Positions 11,319 through 25,500 of a stretch of 64,000 nt of DNA are shown here, one piece after another (the stretch's first letter is position 1; the number at the start of each line of letters is the position of its first letter). The notes beneath the pieces were generated by a model, which saw nothing but the letters and a program-made list of their open reading frames with translations, was not told the origin of the DNA and did no database searches. Where the stretch lies: assembly GCA_948099385.1 (NCBI GenBank), contig CANUEZ040000067.1, forward strand, positions 21,842,501-21,906,500. Reading direction: 5' to 3'. The translations under genes and the position numbers were made by a program. Origin of the DNA: Fasciola hepatica (Eukaryota; Platyhelminthes; Trematoda; Plagiorchiida; Fasciolidae).

Positions 11319-14044
11319 TGGCTCTCAACGGTTTGCTGAACATCTACACTACATGCTATAACACCCTTCCGTCACTGGCTTTTGAACGGTAACAAACCGC
11401 TTCCCACACAGCGATCGACTCCTATGATGGATGACTTCTCTGTAGGGGCCTAAGTACAACGAAGGCATTCCGTTATGAACAACCTACAGAGCTTGGTTAT
11501 TATTTACAATTGAGTAGTAGGAGATTAGATTTGTATATAATATGATTCATCATGCAGCTTGAACGCTCAACTCACCATTGAAAACGATGGAAGCACTGTA
11601 CAGCTGTTTCATCCTTGTTGGGAATCATCAGCAGTGCGCATCCACCGAGCCCCCACGGGGACTCGAACCCGGGGTGAACGATTGTGAATCGAACACCTTA
11701 ACCACAAGGCTATCCGGGTTCGCTCTGAACGGTTTGCTGAACATCTACACTACATGATATAACACCCTTCCGTCACTGGCTTTTGAACGGTAACAACCCG
11801 CTTCCCACACAGCGATCGACTCCTATGATGGATGACTTCTCTGTAGGGGCCTAAGTACAACGAAGGCATTCCGTTATGAACAACCTACAGAGCTTGGTTA
11901 TTATTTACAATTGAGTAGTAGGAGATTAGATTTGTATATAATATGATTCATCATGCAGCTTGAACGCTCAACTCACCATTGAAAACGATGGAAGCACTGT
12001 ACAGCTGTTTCATCCTTGTTGGGAATCATCAGCAGTGCACATCCACCGAGCCCCCACGGGGACTCGAACCCGGGGTGAACGATTGTGAATCGAACACCTT
12101 AACCACAAGGCTATCCGGGTTGGCTCTCAACGGTTTGCTGAACATCTACACTACATGATATAACACCATTCCGTCACTGGCTTTTGAACGGTAACAACCC
12201 GCTTCCCACACAGCGATCGACTCCTATGATGAATGACTTCTCTGTAGGGGCCTAAGTACAACGAAGGCATTCCGTTATGAACAACCTACAGAGCTTGCTT
12301 ATTATTTGCAATTGAGTAGTAGGAGATTAGATTTGTATATAATATGATTCATCATGCAGCTTGAACGCTCAACTCACCATTGAAAACGATGGAAGCACTG
12401 TACAGCTGTTTCATCCTTGTTGGGAATCATGAGCAGTGCACATCCACCGAGCCCCCACGGGGACTCGAACCCGGGGTGAACGATTGTGAATCGAACACCT
12501 TAACCACAAGGCTATCCGGGTTGGCTCTCAACGGTTTGCTGAACATCTACACTACATGATATAACACCCTTCCGTCACTGGCTTTTGAACGGTAACAACC
12601 CGCTTCCCACACAGCGATCGACTCCTATGATGGATGACTTCTCTGTAGGGGCCTAAGTACAACGAAGGCATTCCGTTATGAACAACCTACAGAGCTTGGT
12701 TATTATTTGCAATTGAGTAGTAGGAGATTAGATTTGTATATAATATGATTCATCATGCAGCTTGAACGCTCAACTCACCATTGAAAACGATGGAAGCACT
12801 GTACAGCTGTTTCATCCTTGTTGGGAATCATCAGCAGTGCACATCCACCGAGTCCCCACGGGGACTCGAACCCGGGGTGAACGATTGTGAATCGAACACC
12901 TTAACCACAAGGCTATCCGGGTTGGCTCTGAACGGTTTGCTGAACATCTACACTACATGATATAACACCCTTCCGTCACTGGCTTTTGAACGGTAACAAC
13001 CCGCTTCCCACACAGCGATCGACTCCTATGATGGATGATTTCTCTGTAGGGGCCTAAGTACAACGAAGGCATTCCGTTATGAACAACCTACAGAGCTTGG
13101 TTATTATTTACAATTGAGTAGTAGGAGATTAGATTTGTATATAATATGATTCATCATGCAGCTTGAACGCTCAACTCACCATTGAAAACGATGGAAGCAC
13201 TGTACAGCTGTTTCATCCTTGTTGGGAATCATCAGCAGTGCACATCCACCGAGCCCCCACGGGGACTCGAACCCGGGGTGAACGATTGTGAATCGAACAC
13301 CTTAACCACAAGGCTATCCGGGTTGGCTCTCAACGGTTTGCTGAACATCTACACTACATGATATAACACCCTTCCGTCACTGGCTTTTGAACGGTAACAA
13401 CCCGCTTCCCATACAGCGATCGACTCCTATGATGGATGTTTTCTCTGTAGGGGCCTAAGTACAACGAAGGCATTCCGTTATGAACAACCTACAGAGCTTG
13501 CTTATTATTTGCAATTGAGTAGTAGGAGATTAGATTTGTATATAATATGATTCATCATGCAGCTTGAACGCTCAACTCACCATTGAAAACGATGGAAGCA
13601 CTGTACAGCTGTTTCATCCTTGTTGGGAATCATCAGCAGTGCACATCCACCGAGCCCCCACGGGGACTCGAACCCGGGGTGAACGATTGTGAATCGAACA
13701 CCTTAACCACAAGGCTATCCGGGTTGGCTCTCAACGGTTTGCTGAACATCTACACTACATGATATAACACCCTTCCGTCACTGGCTTTTGAACGGTAACA
13801 ACCCGCTTCCCACACAGCGATCGACTCCTATGATGGATGACTTCTCTGTAGGGGCCTAAGTACAACGAAGGCATTCCGTTATGAACAACCTACAGAGCTT
13901 GGTTATTATTTGCAATTGAGTAGTAGGAGATTAGATTTGTATATAATATGATTCATCATGCAGCTTGAACGCTCAACTCACCATTGAAAAGGATGGAAGC
14001 ACTGTACAGCTGTTTCATCCTTGTTGGGAATCATCAGCAGTGCA

Positions 14045-16450
14045 CATCCACCGAGCCCCCACGGGGACTCGAACCCGGGGTGAACGATTGTGAATCGAAC
14101 ACCTTAACCACAAGGCTATCCGGGTTGGCTCTCAACGGTTTGCTGAACATCTACACTACATGATATAACACCGTTCCGTCACTGGCTTTTGAACGGTAAC
14201 AACCCGCTTCCCACACAGCGATCGACTCCTATGATGGATGTCTTCTCTGTAGGGGTCTAAGTACAACGAAGGCATTCCGTTATGAACAACCTACAGAGCT
14301 TGGTTATTATTTGCAATTGAGTAGTAGGAGATTAGATTTGTATATAATATGATTCATCATGCAGCTTGAACGCTCAACTCACCATTGAAAACGATGGAAG
14401 CACTGTACAGCTGTTTCATCCTTGTTGGGAATCATCAGCAGTGCACATCCACCGAGCCCCCACGGGGACTCGAACCCGGGGTGAACGATTGTGAATCGAA
14501 CACCTTAACCACAAGGCTATCCGGGTTGGCTCTCAACGGTTTGCTGAACATCTACACTACATGATATAGCACCCTTCCGTCACTGGCTTTTGAACGGTAA
14601 CAACCCGCTTCCCACACAGCGATCGACTCCTATGATGGATGACTTCTCTGTAGGGGCCTAAGTACAACGAAGGCATTCCGTTATGAACAACCTACAGAGC
14701 TTGGTTATTATTTGCAATTGAGTAGTAGGAGATTAGATTTGTATATAATATGATTCATCATGCAGCTTGAACGCTCAACTCACCATTGAAAACGATGGAA
14801 GCACTGTACAGCTGTTTCATCCTTGTTGGGAATCATCAGCAGTGCACATCCACCGAGCCCCCACGGGGACTTGAACCCGGGGTGAACGATTGTGAATCGA
14901 ACACCTTAACCACAAGGCTATCCGGGTTGGCTCTCAACGGTTTGCTGAACATCTACACTACATGATATAGCACCCTTCCGTCACTGGCTTTTGAACGGTA
15001 ACAACCCGCTTCCCACACAGCGATCGACTCCTATGATGGATGACTTCTCTGTAGGGGCCTAAGTACAACGAAGGCATTCCGTTATGAACAACCTACAGAG
15101 CTTGGTTATTATTTGCAATTGAGTAGTAGGAGATTAGATTTGTATATAATATGATTCATCATGCAGCTTGAACGCTCAACTCACCATTGAAAAGGATGGA
15201 AGCACTGTACAGCTGTTTCATCCTTGTTGGGAATCATCAGCAGTGCACATCCACCGAGCCCCCACGGGGACTCGAACCCGGGGTGAACGATTGTGAATCG
15301 AACACCTTAACCACAAGGCTATCCGGGTTGGCTCTCAACGGTTTGCTGAACATCTACACTACATGATATAACACCGTTCCGTCACTGGCTTTTGAACGGT
15401 AACAACCCGCTTCCCACACAGCGATCGACTCCTATGATGGATGTCTTCTCTGTAGGGGCCTAAGTACAACGAAGGCATTCCGTTATGAACAACCTACAGA
15501 GCTTGGTTATTATTTGCAATTGAGTAGTAGGAGATTAGATTTGTATATAATATGATTCATCATGCAGCTTGAACGCTCAACTCACCATTGAAAACGATGG
15601 AAGCACTGTACAGCTGTTTCATCCTTGTTGGGAATCATCAGCAGTGCACATCCACCGAGCCCCCACGGGGACTCGAACCCGGGGTGAACGATTGTGAATC
15701 GAACACCTTAACCACAAGGCTATCCGGGTTGGCTCTCAACGGTTTGCTGAACATCTACACTACATGATATAGCACCCTTCCGTCACTGGCTTTTGAACGG
15801 TAACAACCCGCTTCCCACACAGCGATCGACTCCTATGATGGATGACTTCTCTGTAGGGGCCTAAGTACAACGAAGGCATTCCGTTATGAACAACCTACAG
15901 AGCTTGGTTATTATTTGCAATTGAGTAGTAGGAGATTAGATTTGTATATAATATGATTCATCATGCAGCTTGAACGCTCAACTCACCATTGAAAACGATG
16001 GAAGCAATGTACAGCTGTTTCATCCTTGTTGGGAATCATCAGCAGTGCACATCCACCGAGCCCCCACGGGGACTTGAACCCGGGGTGAACGATTGTGAAT
16101 CGAACACCTTAACCACAAGGCTATCCGGGTTGGCTCTGAACGGTTTGCTGAACATCTACACTACATGATATAGCACCCTTCCGTCACTGGCTTTTGAACG
16201 GTAACAACCCGCTTCCCACACAGCGATCGACTCCTATGATGGATGACTTCTCTGTAGGGGCCTAAGTACAACGAAGGCATTCCGTTATGAACAACCTACA
16301 GAGCTTGGTTATTATTTGCAATTGAGTAGTAGGAGATTAGATTTGTATATAATATGATTCATCATGCAGCTTGAACGCTCAACTCACCATTGAAAACGAT
16401 GGAAGCACTGTACAGCTGTTTCATCCTTGTTGGGAATCATCAGCAGTGCA
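14045..16450. repeat. Two copies of a 3-monomer (1203-bp) higher-order repeat
   Basis: n35-n37 and n38-n40 share their markers at 1203-bp spacing: ACCGTTCC and GATGTCTTC in n35 and n38, and the box B allele ACTTGAAC in n37 and n40 (near 14869 and 16072). The AAAAGG allele precedes n35 and n38. Small differences (CTGAACGG and GCAATGTAC around n40) postdate the duplication. Confidence 0.8.
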
Positions 16451-16459
16451 CATCCACCG

Positions 16460-16531
16460 AGCCCCCACGGGGACTCGAACCCGGGGTGAACGTCTGTGAA
16501 TCGAACACCTTAACCACAAGGCTATCCGGGT
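16460..16531 (-). tRNA. tRNA-like copy n41, anticodon-arm variant
   Basis: GAACGTCTGTG replaces GAACGATTGTG. On the minus strand this changes A38 to G and T39 to A, breaking the 31-39 pair. The CAC triplet itself stays. Confidence 0.6.
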
Positions 16532-19500
16532 TGGCTCTCAACGGTTTGCTGAACATCTACACTACATGATATAACACCATTCCGTAACTGGCTTTTGAAC
16601 GGTAACAACCCGCTTCCCACACAGCGATCGACTCCTATGATGGATGACTTCTCTATAGGGGCCTAAGTACAACGAAGGCATTCCGTTATGAACAACCTAC
16701 AGAGCTTGGTTATTATTTGCAATTGAGTAGTAGGAGATTAGATTTGTATATAATATGATTCATCATGCAGCTTGAACGCTCAACTCACCATTGAAAACGA
16801 TGGAAGCACTGTACAGCTGTTTCATCCTTGTTGGGAATCATCAGCAGTGCACATCCACCGAGCCCCCACGGGGACTCGAACTCGGGGTGAACGATTGTGA
16901 ATCGAACACCTTAACCACAAGGCTATCCGGGTTGGCTCTCAACGGTTTGCTGAACATCTACACTACATGATACAGCACCCTTCCGTCACTGGCTTTTGAA
17001 CGGTAACAACCCGCTTCCCACACAGCGATCGTCTCCTATGATGAATGACTTCTCTGTAGGGGCCTCAGTACAACGAAGGCATTCCGTTATGAACAACCTA
17101 CAGAGCTTGGTTATTATTTGCAATTGAGTAGTAGGAGATTAGATTTGTATATAATATGATTCATCATGCAGCTTGAACGCTCAACTCACCATTGAAAACG
17201 ATGGAAGCACTGTACAGCTGTTTCATCCTTGTTGGGAATCATCAGGAGTGCACATCCACCGAGCCCCCACGGGGACTCGAACCCGGGGTGAACGATTGTG
17301 AATCGAACACCTTAACCACAAGGCTATCCGGGTTGGCTCTCATCGGTTTGCTGAACATCTACACTACATGATATAACACCATTCCGTCACTGGCTTTTGA
17401 ACGGTAACAACCCGCTTCCCACACAGCGATCGACTCCTATGATGGATGACTTCTCTGTAGGGGCCTAAGTACAACGAAGGCATTCCGTGATGAACAACCT
17501 ACAGAGCTTGCTTATTATTTGCAATTGAGTAGTAGGAGATTAGATTTGTATATTATATGATTCATCATGCAGCTTGAACGTTCAACTCACCATTGAAAAC
17601 GATGGAAGCACTGTACAGCTGTTTCATCCTTGTTGGGAATCATCAGCAGTGCACATCCACCGAGCCCCCACGGGGACTCGAACCCGGGGTGAACGATTGT
17701 GAATCGAACACCTTAACCACAAGGCTATCCGGGTTGGCTCTCAACGGTTTGCTGAACATCTACACTACATGATATAACACCCTTCCGTCACTGGCTTTTG
17801 AACGGTAACAACCCGCTTCCCACACAGCGATCGACTCCTATGATGGATGTCTTCTCTATAGGGGCCTAAGTACAACGAAGGCATTCCGTTATGAACAACC
17901 TACAGAGCTTGGTTATTATTTGCAATTGAGTAGTAGGAGATTAGATTTGTATATAATATGATTCATCATGCAGCTTGAACGCTCAACTCACCATTGAAAA
18001 CGATGGAAGCACTGTACAGCTGTTTCATCCTTGTTGGGAATCATCAGCAGTGCACATCCACCGAGCCCCCACGGGGACTCGAACCCGGGGTGAACGATTG
18101 TGAATCGAACACCTTAACCACAAGGCTATCCGGGTTGGCTCTCAACGGTTTGCTGAACATCTACACTACATGATATAACACCCTTCCGTCACTGGCTTTT
18201 GAACGGTAACAACCCGCTTCCCACACAGCGATCGACTCCTATGATGGATGACTTCTCTGTAGGGGCCTAAGTACAACGAAGGCATTCCGTTATGAACAAC
18301 CTACAGAGCTTGGTTATTATTTGCAATTGAGTAGTAGGAGATTAGATTTGTATATAATATGATTCATCATGCAGCTTGAACGCTCAACTCACCATTGAAA
18401 ACGATGGAAGCACTGTACAGCTGTTTCATCCTTGTTGGGAATCATCAGCAGTGCACATCCACCGAGCCCCCACGGGGACTCGAACCCGAGGTGAACGATT
18501 GTGAATCGAACACCTTAACCACAAGGCTATCCGGGTTGGCTCTCAACGGTTTGCTGAACATCTACACTACATGATATAGCACCCTTCCGTCACTGGCTTT
18601 TGAACGGTAACAACCCGCTTCCCACACAGCGATCGACTCCTATGATGGATGACTATTCTGTAGGGTCCTAAGTACAACGAAGGCATTCCGTTATGAACAA
18701 CCTACAGAGCTTGCTTATTATTTGCAATTGAGTAGTAGGAGATTAGATTTGTATATAATATGATTCATCATGCAGCTTGAACGCTCAACTCACCATTGAA
18801 AACGATGGAAGCACTGTACAGCTGTTTCATCCTTGTTGGGAATCATCAGCAGTGCACATCCACCGAGCCCCCACGGGGACTCGAACCCGGGGTGAACGAT
18901 TGTGAATCGAACACCTTAACCACAAGGCTATCCGGGTTGGCTCTCAACGGTTTGCTGAACATCTACACTACATGATATAGCACCCTTCCCTCACTGGCTT
19001 TTGAACGGTAACAACCCGCTTCCCACACAGCGATCGACTCCTATGATGGATGATTTCTCTGTAGGGGCCTAAGTACAACGAAGGCATTCCGTTATGAACA
19101 ACCTACAGAGCTTGGTTATTATTTGCAATTGAGTAGTAGGAGATTAGATTTGTATATAATATGATTCATCATGCAGCTTGAACGTTCAACTCACCATTGA
19201 AAACGATGGAAGCACTGTACAGCTGTTTCATCCTTGTTGGGAATCATCAGCAGTGCACATCCACCGAGCCCCCACGGGGACTCGAACCCGGGGTGAACGA
19301 TTGTGAATCGAACACCTTAACCACAAGGCTATCCGGGTTGGCTCTCAACGGTTTGCTGAACATCTACACTACATGATATAACACCCTTCCGTCACTGGCT
19401 TTTGAACGGTAACAACCCGCTTCCCACACAGCGATCGACTCCTATGATGGATGTCTTCTCTGTAGGGGCCTAAGTACAACGAAGGCATTCCGTTATGAAC

Positions 19501-22500
19501 AACCTACAGAGCTTGGTTATTATTTGCAATTGAGTAGTAGGAGATTAGATTTGTATATAATATGATTCATCATGCAGCTTGAACGCTCAACTCACCATTG
19601 AAAACGATGGAAGCACTGTACAGCTGTTTCATCCTTGTTGGGAATCATCAGCAGTGCACATCCACCGAGCCCCCACGGGGACTCGAACCCGGGGTGAACG
19701 ATTGTGAATCGAACACCTTAACCACAAGGCTATCCGGGTTGGCTCTCAACGGTTTGCTGAACATCTACACTACATGATATAGCACCCTTCCGTCACTGGC
19801 TTTTGAACGGTAACAACCCGCTTCCCACACAGCGATCGACTCCTATGATGGATGACTTCTCTGTAGGGGCCTAAGTACAACGAAGGCATTCCGTTATGAA
19901 CAACCTACAGAGCTTGGTTATTATTTGCAATTGAGTAGTAGGAGATTAGATTTGTATATAATATGATTCATCATGCAGCTTGAACGCTCAACTCACCATT
20001 GAAAACGATGGAAGCACTGTACAGCTGTTTCATCCTTGTTGGGAATCATCAGCAGTGCACATCCACCGAGCCCCCACGGGGACTCGAACCCGAGGTGAAC
20101 GATTGTGAATCGAACACCTTAACCACAAGGCTATCCGGGTTGGCTCTCAACGGTTTGCTGAACATCTACACTACATGATATAACACCCTTCCGTCACTGG
20201 CTTTTGAACGGTAACAACCCGCTTCCCACACAGCGATCGACTCCTATGATGGATGACTTCTCTGTAGGGGCCTCAGTACAACGAAGGCATTCCGTTATGA
20301 ACAACCTACAGAGCTTGGTTATTATTTGCAATTGAGTAGTAGGATATTAGATTTGTATATAATATGATTCATCATGCAGCTTGAACGCTCAACTCACCAT
20401 TGAAAACGATGGAAGCACTGTACAGCTGTTTCATCCTTGTTGGGAATCATCAGCAGTGCACATCCACCGAGCCCCCACGGGGACTCGAACCCGGGGTGAA
20501 CGATTGTGAATCGAACACCTTAACCACAAGGCTATCCGGGTTGGCTCTCAACGGTTTGCTGAACATCTACACTACATGATATAACACCGTTCCGTCACTG
20601 GCTTTTGAACGGTAACAACCCGCTTCCCACACAGCGATCGACTCCTATGATGGATGACTTCTCTATAGGGGCCTAAGTACAACGAAGGCATTCCGTTATG
20701 AACAACCTACAGAGCTTGGTTATTATTTGCAATTGAGTAGTAGGAGATTAGATTTGTATATAATATGATTCATCATGCAGCTTGAACGCTCAACTCACCA
20801 TTGAAAACGATGGAAGCACTGTACAGCTGTTTCATCCTTGTTGGGAATCATCAGCAGTGCACATCCACCGAGCCCCCACGGGGACTCGAACCCGGGGTGA
20901 ACGATTGTGAATCGAACACCTTAACCACAAGGCTATCCGGGTTGGCTCTCAACGGTTTGCTGAACATCTACACTACATGATATAGCACCCTTCCGTCACT
21001 GGCTTTTGAACGGTAACAACCCGCTTCCCACACAGCGATCGACTCCTATGATGGATGACTTCTCTATAGGGGCCTAAGTACAACGAAGGCATTCCGTTAT
21101 GAACAACCTACAGAGCTTGGTTATTATTTACAATTGAGTAGTAGGAGATTAGATTTGTATATAATATGATTCATCATGCAGCTTGAACGTTCAACTCACC
21201 ATTGAAAACGATGGAAGCACTGTACAGCTGTTTCATCCTTGTTGGGAATCATCAGCAGTGCACATCCACCGAGCCTCAACGGGGACTCGAACCCGGGGTG
21301 AACGATTGTGAATCGAACACCTTAACCACAAGGCTATCCGGGTTGGCTCTCAACGGTTTGCTGAACATCTACTCTACATGATATAACACCCTTCCGTCAC
21401 TGGCTTTTGAACGGTAACAACCCGCTTCCCACACAGCGATCGACTCCTATGATGGATGACTTCTCTGTAGGGGCCTAAGTACAACGAAGGCATTCCGTTA
21501 TGAACAACCTACAGAGCTTGGTTATTATTTACAATTGAGTAGTAGGAGATTAGATTTGTATATAATATGATTCATCATGCAGCTTGAACGCTCAACCCAC
21601 CATTGAAAACGATGGAAGCACTGTACAGCTGTTTCATCCTTGTTGGGAATCATCAGCAGTGCACATCCACCGAGCCCCCACGGGGACTCGAACCCGGGGT
21701 GAACGATTGTGAATCGAACACCTTAACCACAAGGCTATCCGGGTTGGCTCTCAACGGTTTGCTGAACATCTACACTACATGATATAACACCCTTCCGTCA
21801 CTGGCTTTTGAACGGTAACAACCCGCTTCCCACACAGCGATCGACTCCTATGATGGATGACTTCTCTGTAGGGGCCTAAGTACAACGAAGGCATTCCGTT
21901 ATGAACAACCTACAGAGCTTGGTTATTATTTGCAATTGAGTAGTAGGAGATTAGATTTGTATATAATATGATTCATCATGCAGCTTGAACGCTCAACTCA
22001 CCATTGACAACGATGGAAGCACTGTACAGCTGTTTCATCCTTGTTGGGAATCATCAGCAGTGCACATCCACCGAGCCCCCACGGGGACTCGAACCCGGGG
22101 TGAACGATTGTGAATCGAACACCTTAACCACAAGGCTATCCGGGTTGGCTCTCAACGGTTTGCTGAACATCTACACTACATGATATAGCACCCTTCCGTC
22201 ACTGGCTTTTGAACGGTAACAACCCGCTTCCCACACAGCGATCGACTCCTATGATGGATGACTTCTCTGTAGGGGCCTAAGTACAACGAAGGCATTCCGT
22301 TATGAACAACCTACAGAGCTTGCTTATTATTTGCAATTGAGTAGTAGGAGATTAGATTTGTATATAATATGATTCATCATGCAGCTTGAACGCTCAACTC
22401 ACCATTGAAAACGATGGAAGCACTGTACAGCTGTTTCATCCTTGTTGGGAATCATCAGCAGTGCACATCCACCGAGCCCCCACGGGGACTCGAACCCGGG

Positions 22501-25500
22501 GTGAACGATTGTGAATCGAACACCTTAACCACAAGGCTATCCGGGTTGGCTCTCAACGGTTTGCTGAACATCTACACTACATGATATAACACCCTTCCGT
22601 CACTGGCTTTTGAACGGTAACAACCCGCTTCCCACACAGCGATCGACTCCTATGATGGATGACTTCTCTATAGGGGCCTAAGTACAACGAACGCATTCCG
22701 TTATGAACAACCTACAGAGCTTGGTTATTATTTGCAATTGAGTAGTAGGAGCTTAGATTTGTATATAATATGATTCATCATGCAGCTTGAACTCTCAACT
22801 CACCATTGAAAAGGATGGAAGCACTGTACAGCTGTTTCATCCTTGTTGGGAATCATCAGCAGTGCACATCCACCGAGCCCCCACGGGGACTCGAACCCGG
22901 GGTGAACGATTGTGAATCGAACACCTTAACCACAAGGCTATCCGGGTTGGCTCTCAACGGTTTGCTGAACATCTACACTACATGATATAACACCGTTCCG
23001 TCACTGGCTTTTGAACGGTAACAACCAGCTTCCCACACAGCGATCGACTCCTATGATGGATGACTTCTCTGTAGGGGCCTAAGTACAACGAAGGCATTCC
23101 GTTATGAACAACCTACAGAGCTTGGTTATTATTTGCAATTGAGTAGTAGGAGATTAGATTTGTATATAATATGATTCATCATGCAGCTTGAATGCTCAAC
23201 TCACCATTGAAAACGATGGAAGCACTGTACAGCTGTTTCATCCTTGTTGGGAATCATCAGCAGTGCACATCCACCGAGCCCCCACGGGGACTCGAACCCG
23301 GGGTGAACGATTGTGAATCGAACACCCTAACCACAAGGCTATCCGGGTTGGCTCTCAACGGTTTGCTGAACATCTACACTACATGATATAACACCCTTCC
23401 GCCACTGGCTTTTGAACGGTAACAACCCGCTTCCCACACAGCGATCGACTCCTATGATGGATGATTTCTCTGTAGGGGCCTAAGTACAACGAAGGCATTC
23501 CGTTATGAACAACCTACAGAGCTTGGTTATTATTTACAATTGAGTAGTAGGAGATTAGATTTGTATATAATATGATTCATCATGCAGCTTGAACGCTCAA
23601 CTCACCATTGAAAACGATGGAAGCACTGTACAGCTGTTTCATCCTTGTTGGGAATCATCAGCAGTGCACATCCACCGAGCCCCCACGGGGACTCGAACCC
23701 GGGGTGAACGATTGTGAATCGAACACCTTAACCACAAGGCTATCCGGGTTGGCTCTCAACGGTTTGCTGAACATCTACACTACATGATATAGCACCTTTC
23801 CGTCACTGGCTTTTGAACGGTAACAACCCGCTTCCCACACAGCGATCGACTCCTATGATGGATGACTTCTCTGTAGGGGCCTAAGTACAACGAAGGCATT
23901 CCGTTATGAACAACCTACAGAGCTTGGTTATTATTTGCAATTGAGTAGTAGGAGATTAGATTTGTATATAATATGATTCATCATGCAGCTTGAATGCTCA
24001 ACTCACCATTGAAAACGATGGAAGCACTGTACAGCTGTTTCATCCTTGTTGGGAATCATCAGCAGTGCACATCCACCGAGCCCCCACGGGGACTCGAACC
24101 CGGGGTGAACGATTGTGAATCGAACACCTTAACCACAAGGCTATCCGGGTTGGCTCTCAACGGTTTGCTGAACATCTACACTACATGATATAACACCCTT
24201 CCGTCACTGGCTTTTAGACGGTAACAACCCGCTTCCCACACAGCGATCGACTCCTATGATGGATGACTTCTCTGTAGGAGCCTAAGTACAACGAAGGCAT
24301 TCCGTTATGAACAACCTACAGAGCTTGCTTATTATTTGCAATTGAGTAGTAGGAGATTAGATTTGTATATAATATGATTCATCATGCAGCTTGAACGCTC
24401 AACTCACCATTGAAAACGATGGAAGCACTGTACAGCTATTTCATCCTTGTTGGGAATCATCAGCAGTGCACATCCACCGAGCCCCCACGGGGACTCGAAC
24501 CCGGGGTGAACGATTGTGAATCGAACACCTTAACCACAAGGCTATCCGGGTTGGCTCTCAACGGTTTGCTGAACATCTACACTACATGATATAACACCCT
24601 TCCGTCACTGGCTTTTGAACGGTAACAACCCGCTTCCCACACAGCGATCGACTCCTATGATGGATGACTTCTCTGTAGGGGCCTAAGTACAACGAAGGCA
24701 TTCCTTTATGAACAACCTACAGAGCTTGGTTATTATTTGCAATTGAGTAGTAGGAGATTAGATTTGTATATAATATGATTCATCATGCAGCTTGAACGCT
24801 CAACTCACCATTGAAAACGATGGAAGCACTGTACAGCTGTTTCATCCTTGTTGGGAATCATCAGCAGTGCACATCCACCGAGCCCCCACGGGGACTCGAA
24901 CTCGGGGTGAACGATTGTGAATCGAACACCTTAACCACAAGGCTATCCGGGTTGGCTCTCAACGGTTTGCTGAACATCTACACTACATGATATAACACCC
25001 TTCCGTCACTGGCTTTTGAACGGTAACAACCCGCTTCCCACACAGCGATGGACTCCTATGATGGATGACTTCTCTATAGGGGCCTAAGTACAACGAAGGC
25101 ATTCCGTTATGAACAACCTACAGAGCTTGGTTATTATTTGCAATTGAGTAGTAGGAGATTAGATTTGTATATAATATGATTCATCATGCAGCTTGAACGC
25201 TCAACCCACCATTGAAAACGATGGAAGCACTGTACAGCTGTTTCATCCTTGTTGGGAATCATCAGCAGTGCACATCCACCGAGCCCCCACGGGGTCTCGA
25301 ACCCGGGGTGAACGATTGTGAATCGAACACCTTAACCACAAGGCTATCCGGGTTGGCTCTCAACGGTTTGCTGAACATCTACACTACATGATATAACACC
25401 CTTCCGTCACTGGCTTTTGAACGGTAACAACCCGCTTCCCACACAGCGATCGACTCCTATGATGGATGACTTCTCTGTAGGGGCCTAAGTACAACGAAGG

